This document shows, piece after piece, positions 25,763-38,888 of a stretch of DNA of 64,000 bases. Numbering within the stretch: position 1 is the first letter of the stretch; each line of letters opens with the position of its first letter. The notes below the pieces were generated by a model, which was not told where the DNA came from, did not search any database, and saw only the letters and a list, made by a program, of their open reading frames with translations. Position numbers and translations under genes: made by a program. Origin of the DNA: Tubulanus polymorphus (lineage: Eukaryota; Nemertea; Palaeonemertea; Tubulaniformes; Tubulanidae); assembly GCF_964204645.1 (NCBI RefSeq), contig NC_134027.1, positions 22,804,485-22,868,484 of the forward strand, read 5' to 3'.

Positions 25763-28700
25763 CTATCATGGAAGTAAATATGATAAGAAATAAATTCCGT
25801 TTGTCAACAAAGTCGGCTTTTTAGCTTTTCTAAAAAAGCAGATTTGCTACTCGTTTGGGTTCATTCCCATTTCGCCTCTTCCCCTTTCGCCCCATTTTTC
25901 CGTTTCAAAAGAAGCTACGTTTAATGTAACATGAATGTACTAACCGCGCTTGCGTATACTTCAGCAGTCATTTAGCTTATGTGAATATCCATCAAAAACA
26001 CAGAAAGGGTCCAGGTGGGAAAAGAGCAAATCAAAAAAAAATGGGAAGGGGCGAAATGGAAAAAGGGGCGAATATTGGGCCAATTGGGATGAGGCAAGAT
26101 GGGGAGGGGCAAAAGGGGAATAGATTAAGAGGGAAAGGGAAGGAACGGGAAGGGTCGAAATGGGAGGACGCCATACGTTTGGTTTTAACCAAATGTTCGA
26201 AGTTGAATTTCGTTGATTTTTTGGCGATGGTAAAAAGCCGTCTTAAAGATGGAGTCGCCAACGATTGAATATTTTAATAAACACATCGAAAATGAAAATA
26301 TGTTTCTATTATAACTGCTGTTTGATATAAAGTTTGATTGTTCAGTTCCACATGAAAATAATTTCAACTATTGAGCTAAACGCAACTAAAAAGCACAAAA
26401 CGGGGCTTAAGATTGCAACAACTAAAACACTGTAGGATAATTCAATTCAAATTAAATTAAACAATACAAATGAAACCAGTCTCACTCTCTTTGATTATAT
26501 CTACCTCATCAACAATATATGCTGGATTGTCGACACCACAGATTGCGAACTCCTGGATTTCCTCATCGTCATCGTTGTAAACGTCTTGATATGGATTATC
26601 TTCGTCACCGACTATTTGATAGGGATTTTCATCTGAAAATACGCAAAATCATTCTGCGAACTCAATTTACAAACATCACTTGTAATACAGGTAAGGAAAA
26701 AAAAATTTAAAAATCGTATTATACATTAGTAAAGGCGAAAAATATTCAAAATGACAGATGTTACCACTAGGTCCGATTTCATGTCCATCAATATCGTTAT
26801 TTGGAGGAGGGACTGGAGCCGAACTGTAAACAAGGTGAAAATAAATTTTCTGTTACATACGGTGGTCAGGAGCGGATCGGAAAAGGCATATTATGATATC
26901 AGATTGAGCTGAACCGGTAAGAAAGGAAATCTCCAGTACCGTATGAAATTTAAAAACAAAAAATAACCTAACCTATTCCCGCGATATTTTGTCCAGATCC
27001 ATTGACCGTCGCGACGCCCTTTCACGAATAGCAACACGAACACAATGACGATGATGGCGACGAACAATACACCCACAACAACACCTCCGATCAATCCAAT
27101 ATTGATGGTAGTAGTGGTTGGATTAACTGAGAGAATAACAAACGAAAGTACCAATCTGCCTTCATTTCACGCATGACATTTCTTGTCGAAAATGAACTAA
27201 AACATCAGACACATTTTAACGGAAAACACAGAACTCCTATATCTAGAATACCTGGAATTTCAACCTGCTGGCTCACAATGACGTCACTACTCTCAATTAC
27301 AATCAGTTGGTAACTGTATGCTTGATCGGGATCGATTTCAATAGTTATACTTATCAAACCATCCGTGCTTTCTATCGGTTCGGTAGATTTACACTTGTTC
27401 GTATATTTCGTGCAGTATTTCACGTAGACGCTGTACTTCGACGGAAACGATGACAATTTTAGCAGAACAAGATTTCCTTCTCGTGTTATTGTGGCTTGCT
27501 TCAATGCGGTGTTTATAGCCCTTGGAATATCTACAAAATGAGAAAAGTACATTCGATTTTGACGAAATCTTCCTTACGACATTCATAAACCTATCGTTGT
27601 CGTCGTCGTCGTGGTCAATCGTCGTCGTCGTCGTCAATCGTCGTCGTCGACGTCGTCTCGTCATCGTCATCGTCATCGTCATCATCATCTTTTAGAAGGA
27701 AGTATGTGCAGCAAATTCTACCAGTTAGAACAAACAGGCAAAGTAAAACGTTCATAATCTGGATAAAGGGCTGGCATGATATCGCTTCGGATCCTGAATC
27801 CGAAATCTGAATTCGTATCAGTGACGGGGAACTCCTGAACTCTGGGTGTGGGCTGAAAATGCCGACATCGATTGTGAATGATATCGGTGAAGTTGAGTGA
27901 TAACATCATTCGGAAGAGTTTTTCAATTTAACTGTGACGGGAACTAACAGACTAATTCTTAACGAAATGTGAAGTTAACATGTGATTAATCTACCGTGCT
28001 TAAGAATATATTAAGACGTGCTTAAGAATATGCCTTTGTATATCTTATAAAACCTCCCAAACTATGTATATAGCCTCCAATCTTACCATTTGTTCTAGTT
28101 GTAACTATATCGGTAAATGGACTTGTATTATCACCAGGATTTGAGTTGACACTTTTCACTTTGAACTGATAATCAGTTGCTGGTTTTAATCCGGTTATTT
28201 TCGTTTGCACCAGTTTTCTATAACCGGGATCGGGTATTTCAGCTATATCGACGAATTGTGTTGAATCGGAAGTCTTCTGGCTGAGGATGAACGTTTGTTC
28301 GGAGCCACCCTCAAATTCAGACTGCCAATTGAGCGTCACTGATACCGCAGTTTTTGCAATCACTGTCAGATTTGACGGTGTTTGTGGAGGTCCTGAAATA
28401 AATAGAAACAAGATGAAATTCGTAGGATAAGTCACATGCAGCGTTGTATGTTCCCAGATCAGCAAAATCCAGTCTGTGATTGAGCGTTGAAGATATAGAT
28501 CTCAAGCCTGGGCCCAGCACCCCTTTAAACATTAAACACTTTAGTAGTACAATAACCACACTCAAACGTGGAGAACGGATAATTAGATTTTTTGAATAAA
28601 CAAATTCTCGATTTTGAAAATTAATTAATTTGTACGTAGTGTTTAATAATATAAAAACCCACTTTGTTAACCATATCTGAAAAATTTCTCTGAAGACAGG

Positions 28701-31700
28701 TTACAGATCGATATCTGTAGGTTTCATTAAGATTTCAAGATGGCAAACAGAGAAAATGACTGGAAATCTCTTAATGATTCAAATCTGAAATAGCACATCG
28801 TACTAACCAGTCTCTGTGAGTTTCAGTGTTATCTCTATGCTACCAACTGAATTATTGAGTTTACACGAATAAGATCCATAATCAGACGCCTGAACTGATT
28901 GTATGATGATATCCCACTCTGTTAAACTGGTACGATTCATCTTATGTTTGCCATTTGATGAATTGTGACTGCAATTTAAATTTGTCGCTGATGGGTTCGC
29001 GTCGTAGTTTATCGTAAATCGTGCAGTTTCTCCCATTGCTGCAGCTCTGGGTTCGATTTGTGAAGATAGTTGTGGTTTATCTAAAATGGGAAAAACACGT
29101 AATGTTGGATATAATCTATGAAACCTTTTTTGATAGCTACATTAGAACTATTTTATCAGCACTTAGATACAATATACTCTATGTGTGTATTATGAGAAGG
29201 GCAGCAAAAATGTACTTTAAAATCATGTAGTTTCAAATGAAGATATGATCTCTTAAAAATTGCACTAAAATTGTGACGAATTTGATTCCTTTGAGTTATG
29301 AGTTCAGAATGAAATCCGAAAAGGATTGATAAGAATATTTTCCGATAAAAATAACGACGTTCTCAGGACACGTTCGTAGTACTGGGTATATGCTGGTTGC
29401 TTACATCGCACGTCGGCAATATATACAAATATTACTGATAGATAAACCCCCAACATAGCCATCAGCTTTGCCTGCAATCATTTTGCCTTGATTTTTTCTA
29501 TGTCAAATTGACTTCCAGACTCCCAGTAAAATTGACAAGTGAACGTGAAACTATCAGGGTTTTCACCAGCCGTTATGAAATTCCTTATATTTAACTCCAC
29601 AATTTTGTTACATATAATCAGTTGGGTGTATTTGATTTGACATGTTTTACGGCGTAAAAGATATAATCTTTTTATTTCAATGCCTCCATTAGTGTACCGG
29701 GTATATTAGAGATCTCAAAGAAACGGGTATGAAATACGTCTGCTTATTACGAACTAACATTTGCTTAGAAAATAAATCGCCTAAAATGTTACTATACCAC
29801 ACTTACACAATATAGACAAAGTCGTGGAGTTGCTGACACCATTAACATCAGGATAACTGTTCTGATAAGCTGTACATCTATATTGTCTTCCATTCTTATC
29901 CTTATCAGTTGGTACTAATAGATTACTAGTAGATGTCAGTCCACTGTGAGATCCGGGTTTATGATTTGTTACTGGGTTTGGTGAAATATTTATCCATCGC
30001 GTTATCGTCCCAGATCTGTACGCCCACATAATAGAAGACACCGGGTTACTTGAGTCAGTTGTACACGTCAGAGTTTTTGATGTACCTTGAACAACTGGAC
30101 CGTTTGGAATATCAGTCAGTGTAATTGACTCTGCTAAAACTGTCAACATGAAATCAAAAGCCATTTCTTTATTTCATTAAACGGTCACTGAAAACAGAGA
30201 ATTGATTATCCTCACTTACAATGAACGGTAATCATCGGTAACTATTTGCAAAACTTACAATTGACCGTTAATATAACTTTATTAGTAGTCATTGGTGTTG
30301 GTATACCAGCCCCAGTAGCTGTACATTGATATTCTGCCTGGTTATCTGGTTTAGTGACGGATATTGAAGATGTTAAAGGACTAACTCCCTGTTTCACAGT
30401 GCCGCCCCCTGGTGTTCTGGTAATGGTGAGGTTCGCTACCGGGTTACCCCCAGTAGCTGAACACGTGAAGTTAACAGATGTTGATTCCTGAACGGGTGAC
30501 GTCGGTCCTTGTAATGTTATACTATCAGGCGGGTCTGAAAATAAAGAGTATTTGGAAAATAGTATTCAATCGATAACTAAAGTGCAACAGCAGTAACAGA
30601 TTACTTTGAGCAATTCTAGAGTTCCTGGTTTAGGAAAAAATTCGACATTGTCTCCAAATTTATTTCAAAAATCTTATCAATGCAAACCGAATTTCATAAA
30701 GATTTTTCCGAGATATTTTAGTTCATCCAACGAAAAATTAAAAAAGATTAAGTGTAAGAATTGCCCAAAAATAAATTCGCAAAATAAGTCTCTTTTTTAT
30801 AGTATTTTGATCGTTGCGGTTCACTGTTTAACTGCCGGATGATTTTGTTACCTGATCATCACTGTGACAAATATACTTCATAATAGGGGAACGTTCAAAT
30901 AGTACGTACACGGTCAATTATGCCGTTTTAGACAACCCCAACACGTATACGATCTTGGTACTTACTTGATCGATCCCCCACCCGTACGTACATTTTGAAA
31001 GACCCCCACCAACAAATTTTTCATAATACAATGCTTAAATTGTTGACCTACCTTATTAAGCCTTTTTACAGTTTCCAGGCGCCATTTTTTTGGGTACCCG
31101 CCGGGTCCGCATTGTTGAATTTTTTGTCCCTATTTTTTCCCCGTTTAATATTTTTATTTCGTTCATATCTCTGGATTGGATAAAGATAGAAACAAAGTGA
31201 AAATATTGATTGACTCAGCTGATAATTAGTTTTTTTACTATGTTACTCAATCATAAAGTTAATGCAACAATGCGCGCTGGTGAGGTTATAAGCATTGATA
31301 TCGTTTTCCCGATAATTCAACTTGAATTATTGCTCAGCTCATTCAAAAGTTCGTAATTCTTACAAATTTTAATCTACATTTTTGAAATTTTCAGGATCAA
31401 TAGCCATCTATATGTGGTCTTATATACTTTTTACCGTTTTCAATTATCTTTATTAATTTCTAAGTAATTGCGAGTCAAACTTCCAAAACACGTTTTCCCG
31501 GGTCCCCTGGGTGCATCTTTATATCAGGAAATTTCACAATTTCACCGTTTCCTACTTTGTTGAAAATCAATTTATTAAGTAACCATGGAAATAAGGGCAC
31601 CTAGGTTTTTGAAAAATGGTTATTAAAGATATATATTCTCTAGGATTTGTCAAAATAAACAAAATAACCCAGGTGTTGCTTTAACCAGCTACCTAGGTTC

Positions 31701-34700
31701 ACAACAGATCATTTTGTCCAACGTGTTTCATTCGATTCCAAAACTGCACGTACGGGTATACGATTGCAAATGTGAAAGTCAGACATTATGTGGCACATGT
31801 ATGAGAACCACAGTCTCAATGCTGCGTCGCATTGACGTCGCAAATTTGCATGGCTACTTACGTGAAGTGGGCTAATACAGACCTTGTATGATCAAAACTG
31901 ACTTAGAATTCGTGCCAAATCTCAAAATAACTATCAAACACACGAGATCAATTTTGACAGAAAGTAAACGAATGTTATGTTCCTCAATATATACTAATAT
32001 ATTCCAAAGTTCCAATCTTTCCAACACAATCGACTAAGCCTAATATATTCAAATTCAATTTGAAACACCTTCCAGCTCGTGTCACGATCAGTAATAAAGA
32101 TCGAACATCGAACGTTCTCAAAAAAGCAAACCCGATCCAACGGTTTGCAAACGTCAAGTTTGACACAACCGTGGCTGCTTCCATTTGCGTGGAGCTGCTG
32201 CTGAAAATTCAAAAATGTAAATCGGGTACCGGTATTTAACTGAAGACCGAGCGCTCGCCATTACACCATGGTATTTCTGATGGTTAACTTTTGAGCAACT
32301 GGCTCCAGAATCACCTGCCAACGGCCATATTTCATTGATGCAATATACTGTGAAACGATATAATATAGACGGGAGATCAATGAAACTTAAATGCCTGACA
32401 CTAAGACTTATTTCGACTTTTTTGACTATCTTAGATGATTGGGAGAGGGGTCCAAAAATAAGGACATTTTCCGTAGATTTAGGCTGTGAGTAGGGTGCCC
32501 CTCGGTGTTGAAACAAATACATCCAAAACAATTTAATTTGCAAGAGGATGAATGTTAGATTTGTAAGTTTTATGCGATCACTGTCTTGACAAAGATGGTA
32601 ATCTTAATGGGAAGGAGCAGGGGTCCGGACTACCGACCCTCCAAACCCGTAGTCTGTCCCTGTGTTACTAGAAATATATCTCTATTTACCATTTTTTTTC
32701 AAATAACTAGGTGCCCTTGTTTCCATAGTTACTGAAAATTTTGATTTTAACAATGTAGGACCGGTTAAATTGGCAAATTTCTTGATATAAATATGCACAC
32801 ATGATACTCTAGAAAACGTGTTTTGGAAGTTTGACTCGCAATTACTTAAAAACTAATAAAGATAATTAAAAACGGTAAAATGTATATAAGACCACATATA
32901 GATGGCTATTGATCCTGAAAATTTCAAAAATGTAGATTAATATTTGTAAGAATTACGGACTTTTGAATGAGATGAGCAATAATTCGAGTTGAATTATCGG
33001 GAAGACGATATCAATGTTTATAACTTCACCAGCGCACATTGTTGCATTAACTTTATAAATGAGTGATATCATAAAAAAGTTTATTATCAGCCGAGTTCAT
33101 CGATATTTCTACTTTGTTTCTATCTTAATCAAATCCAGAGATATGAACGAAATAAAAAAATTAAACCGGAGAAAAATAGGGACAAAAAATTCAACAATGC
33201 GGACCCGGCGGGTACCCAAAAAAATGGCGCCTGGAAACTGTAAAAAGGCTTAATAAGCTTCCAAGAGAGTCGCTCGAATTCAATAGCGACGATGTGTCTA
33301 TTGTATAAAAACGTGCAAATCTGAGAATATTTAGAGTGGGGTGATGTTAGGACACTGTAATCTAATATTTCGTGTAAGTGTTTGACGTAATTTGGATATG
33401 TCTCGTCCACTCATCTGACGCACATTTTTTCACGATATACCCTACATAATTTGTTTACCAACCCCCCTCCCCCAGAAAAAAACAACTTATATACGTAATA
33501 TTTGAATGCTCCCTAAAGGGAAATCGGATGAAGACTGACTGGTAAAAAGACTGGACATTTGGATGAAATATGTCTGAGGTGTTTGAAGGGCATTATACAT
33601 CTCTTAGCGTCCAGTGACATGGATGTGTTTATCAAAAATTGGTTAAGTTGGTTTTTTCTTTATCAAAAACGATTACACGCACTTTTGATACATAGATTCC
33701 TTCGAATTGATTATTTGAAACCAATTGTTGTTTCAAACTGTGTAACATGAAGAGTAAAATGACACATGTTCATAGATATAGATACTTACAAAGAACATTG
33801 ATAGTAATATTACCAGTAACTGATCCTGCTGTATTCGATACTGTACATGTATAAACACCTGAATCAGTTTTACTGATTCGTGTAAAACTGAGTTTATTAT
33901 TAGACTGTCCTGATAGATTGACACCACTCCATTTATACGTCAGTCCTGTAGCTCCAGACTGTGAACCGTCACATGTGATTGTTAACGGTGAATTCTCCTG
34001 TACTATGACGATGTTGTTGTTGGCGGTGTTTGGTTGAGATGTTAGAACTGGTCCACTCGGGGGCGCTGTAAATATGAAAACCATGCAGAAATATTAAAAA
34101 TTTGATGGTACTTTTTTATGTGTTTTCTAGATTCGCTTTAACTTTGGCAAGTATTCAAACATATCATCAACGGATGTCACATTTTGTAAAACAATGTGCG
34201 ACAATGACGTAAATGGATTAGGAGTATTGCACGCTTTACCAACTCGTCGGAAACTTTTTTTCAACTTAAAATAGAGATTAGCAATTTTATTTATTTGATT
34301 GTTGAATTTTGTTCGATTTTCAAGATGGAAACATCCAAGATTTCCATATTTTTGACATCGTCGAAATCAATGATTAGAATGTATCAGATCAAGTGTTGAA
34401 TACAATTTCACAATCTATTATCCATCTCATCTACTACAGTTATTACTGTTTCACTATTTGGGAACAAGCTCATGTACGTAGTCACATGACCATTCTCCAG
34501 CATCATCCATACTTATTTTCAGATTCGACTATACTCAATCAAAAATGTAACAAAGCACAGCGGGGACATATCTACGGAAGCGTCCTTGGGACATAATTAA
34601 ATTTTGATCTATATTTTGCTGATTAAGAAATCATAATATTAAATCAAAATTCGATTTTATATTAAATGTTATGATTTTTTTCGCCCGGCGTTGATTTATT

Positions 34701-36742
34701 TCCGACTTTTTTCACGGAATCAAATTACCGCCGGTTCAATAAAAATGATTTAATTCCGTAAAAAAGTCGGAATTAAATCGCCGCCTGTCGAAAAAAATGT
34801 GAACTTTAATTAAAAATTCGATTTTTTATTAACTGTTATGTTTTTTTTCGAGCGGAGTTGATTTAATTCCGATTTTTTGCATGGAATTAAATAATTTGTT
34901 CAACGGTCAAAAGAAACATAGCATTTTAATAAAAAAATCGAATTTCTTTTTAATTTTATAATCTTTAAATCACCAAAAAATTAGAAAATTAGTTATGTCC
35001 GCAGGATGCTTCCGTACTCCCGTACGTATCAGACGGGTTTCCGTGTGCTTTTTTTCAGAAATACATCAAAGAAGAGTCGGCAGAAAAAAACTACTCATAC
35101 GAAATTAATTTTCTTAGAGAATGTAAAACTCGCAAAAATACAAATATCGATCGTATGTATTGTCTCAAAGACGCTTTTTAATAAGACATTATTAGAAATA
35201 TACGAACGGTACAGCTTAGAATTAACTTTTAACGAAAATTGCTCATCGTTTATGTAATGAAAGCGTTGCGTTCTCATTTATTATAGTTCCAATTGAAACG
35301 CATCGTACACACGCGATTGGAACGCGATTTAAGGCTGATACAACGATGTACAGAACGCGTTTAATTCCGTTCCAAAACGCTTACCGTTTTTCCGTTTTTA
35401 AACGTAAACGGAACGGATAATAAACGTTAACGATATCAATTTCATTCAAAGCTGTCCCGTATGCATGTTTTATATCATCGTTCTACATTTTGTCCGTCTC
35501 ACCTACTACAGTAACTACTGTTTTAGTATTTGGGAAAGAGTTCATGTAGTCACATGACCATTCTCCAGCATCGGTCATCTGTACGTTAGTGATACGTATA
35601 CCATAACGTCCAGCTGTGACGTCACATTCTACAGCGTTGTTTTCAGTGATAGTTCCACGAGGACAGTCGGTCTTATCAAGCGCAAACTGCCGTGAGGGGC
35701 TACTCAGTGTTATTCCGTGCCCGCAGAAATCTTCACTGGTTGGTGAAACCTGACATTGTACGACAGTGGTGCCACCTAGTGTTACAACTGCTGGTGTTAC
35801 AGCCATCGTGATTGTCGTATCCGCTGCATCTATACAATTCTGCTGCTGTCCTAGAAATATACAAATACCGTTAAATCCAATTGAGGTGAAATTAAGAGCT
35901 TCAATTTGTCTGTGATTTCTTCTTGATTTTCATACCAAATATCTTTCAAACTCCATTTCAAACAGCCGAATAGCATTGTCAAATTTCAATTTTTTCGAAT
36001 GTATGGGTTTTTAAGTATCGTTGTTCACCGCCTGTCACCATGTCAATTGGGGATATATCGAATTCTCGTAGTTTTTAAATAGGTGGTATTTTACCTGTTG
36101 TATATTCAAATGTGAGGATAACAATCGCAAACACGATCCACACTACATTCTGAATAGAACAAAATTAAAACCGTTTTACATCATCAGGTTTGCTTTATTT
36201 CTAAATTAATTCTCCAATCGACGTCTAAATTGTTCGTATCCATTCCATCAAGGAAAAGACCTGGGGCCGGTTTCTCAAATGTTGTTTAAGTCTTAAACAG
36301 TCGTTAAATTGCTAAACGGGTCGCTAAAAATTAACCAGTCGTTAGTCTTAACGACTGGTTAAAATTAAACAACCTTTGAGCAACCGGCCCCTGATTTTAT
36401 CATGGACCCTAAAACGAGAACTTAATTTCAGAGTCCATGTTTTAATCAAGTCGTCTATAGGAATTCGTTTTTATTGACTTGTGAATCTGAATATTGATCA
36501 TTTTGAATAGAAGAAGACAATTTGTGTATGGATCTATTATAGACGGGTACTTGAAATCCAAAATCCTTCTAAAAAGGGTTTCGTTTAACCCAAATACCTT
36601 ATGGATAAGTTTGGTATTATTAACATTTCTTCGGTTATGAGAAGGCTGCTGTGGTTATACGTTGGCAACCCTTGTATACCTACGACATTATGGATAAAAA
36701 TATGCACTAGTATATACTCACTTGGACGCGTTGAAATTTCAT
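25544..36742 (-). CDS. Ig/FN3 transmembrane receptor, gene B (complete)
   Basis: My splice model has 13 GT-AG exons on the minus strand: 36742-36722, 36149-36095, 35850-35503, 34065-33790, 30534-30259, 30139-29807, 29080-28808, 28392-28087, 27530-27252, 27126-26973, 26823-26765, 26632-26505, 25762-25544. They total 2727 bp with consistent phases, giving 908 residues. Order: signal peptide (MKFQRVQ followed by NVVWIVFAIVILTF), five Ig domains (Q, S, D, P, Am), two FN3-like domains, one TM helix, and a tail with NPYQIV, DNPAYIV, PIYLHI and TYSEL. P resembles CD80-like C2-set domains. The tail has lost the YAQV exons present in A and E. Likely a cell-surface adhesion or recognition receptor. Relics of Q, V and Y exons lie in its introns. 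Confidence 0.87.
26505..26632 (-). CDS. Gene B tail exon with NPYQIV and NPAY
   Basis: 128-bp exon, phase 1 in and 0 out. Contains DENPYQIVGDEDNPYQDVY and VDNPAYIVDE. NPAY is a perfect NPxY PTB/endocytosis motif. Confidence 0.88.
26973..27126 (-). CDS. Gene B transmembrane exon
   Basis: NPTTTTINIGLIGGVVVG and a hydrophobic run end in KGRRDGQWIWTKYR. One helix with a basic cytoplasmic stop-transfer, followed by the 59-bp linker exon 26823-26765. Confidence 0.88.
27594..27691. repeat. (CGT)n/(CAT)n trinucleotide tract
   Basis: Imperfect CGTCGTCGT and CATCATCAT repeats in the intron between FN3 and FN3b of gene B. Antisense frames reading poly-Met-Thr/Arg are artefacts. Confidence 0.9.
29505..29580 (-). 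pseudogene. Relic of Y-type Ig exon in gene B
   Basis: The minus strand keeps GAAAACCCTGATAGTTTCAC, aligning with the start of the Y domain in A and C (NPDSYTY). The core Trp position reads Cys. The rest of the exon and its splice sites are unrecognisable. Confidence 0.6.
30208..30236 (-). pseudogene. 3' stub of a deleted V-type exon in gene B
   Basis: TTACCGTTCATTGTAAGTGA matches the last coding bases and donor of V exons, and the intron that follows also matches that of gene A (13685-13728). The body of the exon is gone, so the stub sits some 20 bp from the donor of the D exon. This is the scar of an exon deletion. Confidence 0.7.
31050..33255. mobile_element. 2.2-kb long-arm inverted-repeat element
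   Basis: Left arm about 31050-31650, right arm about 32670-33255, imperfect inverted copies. Ends read CTTATTAAGCC and GGCTTAATAAG. Landmarks in both arms include GGTACCCGCCGGGTCCGCAT and CATCTATATGTGGTCTTATA. The roughly 1-kb interior has no recognised protein. It lies in the gene B intron between the S and D exons. It may be a foldback or non-autonomous DNA transposon. No target-site duplication was settled. Confidence 0.75.
34425..34505 (-). pseudogene. Relic 3' half of a second Q-type Ig exon in gene B
   Basis: Matches the end of the Q exon (35590-35503): the minus strand has GGAGAATGGTCATGTGACTA and the following ACTGTAGTAG. The donor GTGAG has become ATGAG and the 5' half is missing. 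It sits between the intact Q and S exons, so gene B once had two Q exons in tandem. Confidence 0.75.
34574..35016. mobile_element. Foldback MITE in gene B intron
   Basis: Inverted ends GGAAGCGTCCTTGGGACATAA and TTATGTCCGCAGGATGCTTCC enclose AT-rich sequence with nested palindromes (TTCCGTAAAAAAGTCGGAA-like). A single end-like stretch, TTACGTCCCCAGGACGCTTTC, occurs at about 47152, in the equivalent Q-S intron of gene C. Confidence 0.7.
35503..35850 (-). CDS. Gene B distal Ig exon (Q type)
   Basis: 116-residue V-like Ig domain with first Cys in TVVQCQVSP, extra cysteines in DFCGHG and TDCPRG, and the DxGxxxC motif as DAGEWSC. It is nearly identical to the Q exon of C, and less close to that of D. 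Confidence 0.9.
36095..36149 (-). CDS. Gene B signal-peptide exon 2
   Basis: A 55-bp exon coding NVVWIVFAIVILTFEYTT, a hydrophobic secretion core. Exon 1 (36742-36722, MKFQRVQ, donor GTGAGT) joins in phase 0. Equal-length 55-bp exons occupy the same place in C (46148-46202) and D (56296-56350). Confidence 0.85.
36260..36392. mobile_element. Foldback MITE, GGGGCCGGTT type (2)
   Basis: Ends GGGGCCGGTTTCTCAAA and GAGCAACCGGCCCC are inverted. The interior has palindromic GTCGTTAGTCTTAACGAC. It lies in the intron between the first two exons of gene B. Confidence 0.75.
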
Positions 36743-37309
36743 TGTTTTCCGAGTAGTCTCGAATAGTTTAAAAAAGAGATGTCGTTTCGATAGTTTTTTT
36801 TTTTACAATAATCGTCAATCAATCCCTTGAAACACCTTGTTGAAACAGAATATAATATGCCAAATCTAAATCTTAGCTAAAACAATCCTGTCTTCGAGAA
36901 GGTATTGCGTAACATATTAATGCGTCGCAGAAATTCAATCCAAATTGAGATTTCTTTAAACTTCACTTCCTCGTCGCATTACACGGTGCATTAAGGCACT
37001 GCTTATGTTGAAATTCTTTCAATTTGCGATACTATACGATCTATACCTAGTTCTAGTATATTTCATAAAGGCTATTCAAACCATACTATTGTTTGGAAAA
37101 TGGGAAATACCCGCGCAGTAGGTTTTATTTTCGAGAATAGCTGAATTACGAAATAACCAAATTCCGATAATGGACATGAATTTATTGTTTAACCCTCTAT
37201 TGACCTCCGAAACCGGTATCTTCGGGAACCATTCGCTTATACACTGAGGTCTGCAGAACCACTTATCAAATAATTGTCGATTCGATTCCGTTCTGAGGTC
37301 TTGTCGATT

Positions 37310-37790
37310 GTTTGCTGATGTCATAGGGGGATTTATGTAAGTAATTCCCTAACTCGGTACCGATTCAATCACCACGTCAATCACTGATGATGTCATAGGG
37401 GGATTCATCCATACACTCATACTTCCTGGGAGTGTCTACATATCACTTCGATGATGTCATAGGAAGGTCTATGGGGACAGCCAACTTTTCTAGCAAGGAG
37501 TCTAGATCAATCTGATGATGTCATAGGGGGGTTTATGGGAGCAGCCATATTTACTAGCAAGGCGTCTAGATCAATCTGATGATCTCATAGGGGGATTTAT
37601 GGAAACAGTCCCCTTAACTACAACTGGTTCAATCACCACGCCAATCAATTTGATGATGTCATAGGGGGATTTATGAAATCAGCCATCTCCTCTTGAAGTG
37701 TCTTCTGTGTCATTTTCTGATGTCATGGGGTGGTTTATAGAGGCAGCCATCTTTTAGATTAGTTTGCTGATGTCGTAGGGGGATCTTATC
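37310..37790. repeat. Degenerate GATGTCATAGGGGG array
   Basis: About eight diverged copies, roughly 60-75 bp apart, share TGATGATGTCATAGGGGGRT, often followed by TTTATGGRAGCAGCCATCTT-like sequence. The same core appears in the first unit of the 3.3-kb minisatellite and, singly, at about 46455 (GATGATGTCGTTGGGGAGAT). Confidence 0.8.
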
Positions 37791-38888
37791 TAGAAATGCC
37801 ACTCGATGTTATTCCTTTTGATCACTATTGCTTTTAATATGGCTGACTGGCAGCCATCTTTGATTTTCAAAATCAACTATCCTCATCATCACTTTTTCAA
37901 GTAGAATCTCACTTTTCACAGGAACAATGTGAAGGTCATATTTTACTGGTTGGAACTTTGTTGTTTTGATTTCTCTCATTTTACCACTAGAACTGTTTAT
38001 ATCACGAAATCTGAAATATCCAGTTCCTAAGCAACACGACAATGTTCGCGTGAGATATTCGGTAAAATATTTTTTTTCGAACGCTTTTTTCGCACCCGGA
38101 AGGAATTCTCAACGGTGGTTTTTATCGTGTTATTGGATTCTCTGGCTACGGTTGTGCTGCCGTGTGAGTGTGTGAGTAAGGACCCCCCACCTCTCCCCTT
38201 TAGACCGTCATGAAACGAGTATCGACTCGAAAGTCGTTAGATTCGGTTTTCTGTAGTTTTTTTCTCCATTTTCTTCGTTTGTTGTTGCTTGGAGCAGACG
38301 ACCTTGATCTCACAGACAAGAGAAAACAGAAGTTCCTACATCACAGCGGCAATATTTGACCGATTCGTTGAGAGGCTACGAAATTTGCATTCATGAAAAA
38401 AAAAAAAATCGAAAATGAGATATCACGCGTGAAATGATATATCTCACAATGAAATATACACGTGATATTTGAGATGATAACACAGTTTTAGAGTCGGAAA
38501 ACTGGCAATTGGCGGCAGCAATTTGATATTTCGATACTATCTCACTCTCTCATCCCGAAGACGTCAAACGGCGATAAATCGGGAGAAATCGCGAGACTTA
38601 TTAACAAGAAACACTTTGTTTATATCACCAACGTTAACTTGGTCCAGCTTACGAGATTGCCAGTCCTAAAATCTGACTATATAATTCCAGGGATCTGAAT
38701 GACCAGACGATTTTATGACCTTACTGGCGGACGAAATATCGATTGCTTTCTAGGAACGAAATACTACGGTATTCATACGCTCGCTAATACCCTTACTCTT
38801 AAGAAGTGCATAGCGAACCAACTATATAGTGAGACTAGATGATACAATCGGGCGTGTAATTGTGGTATTTTTGATGATGACTTAACCT

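Noticed and set aside
25981-26268. Reading frame of 95 codons rich in Gly, Lys and Arg
   Set aside because: Translation of a purine-rich GGGAAGGGG tract in the intron between the last two gene B exons; no domain and no splice context.
27389-27688. Poly-Met-Thr/Arg reading frame
   Set aside because: Trinucleotide repeat in an intron.
33059-33410. Similar peptides from 30995-31183 and 33129-33410 (FYSFQAPFFWVPAG)
   Set aside because: They arise because the two arms of an inverted-repeat element are copies of each other; no start context, domain or splice support for a protein.
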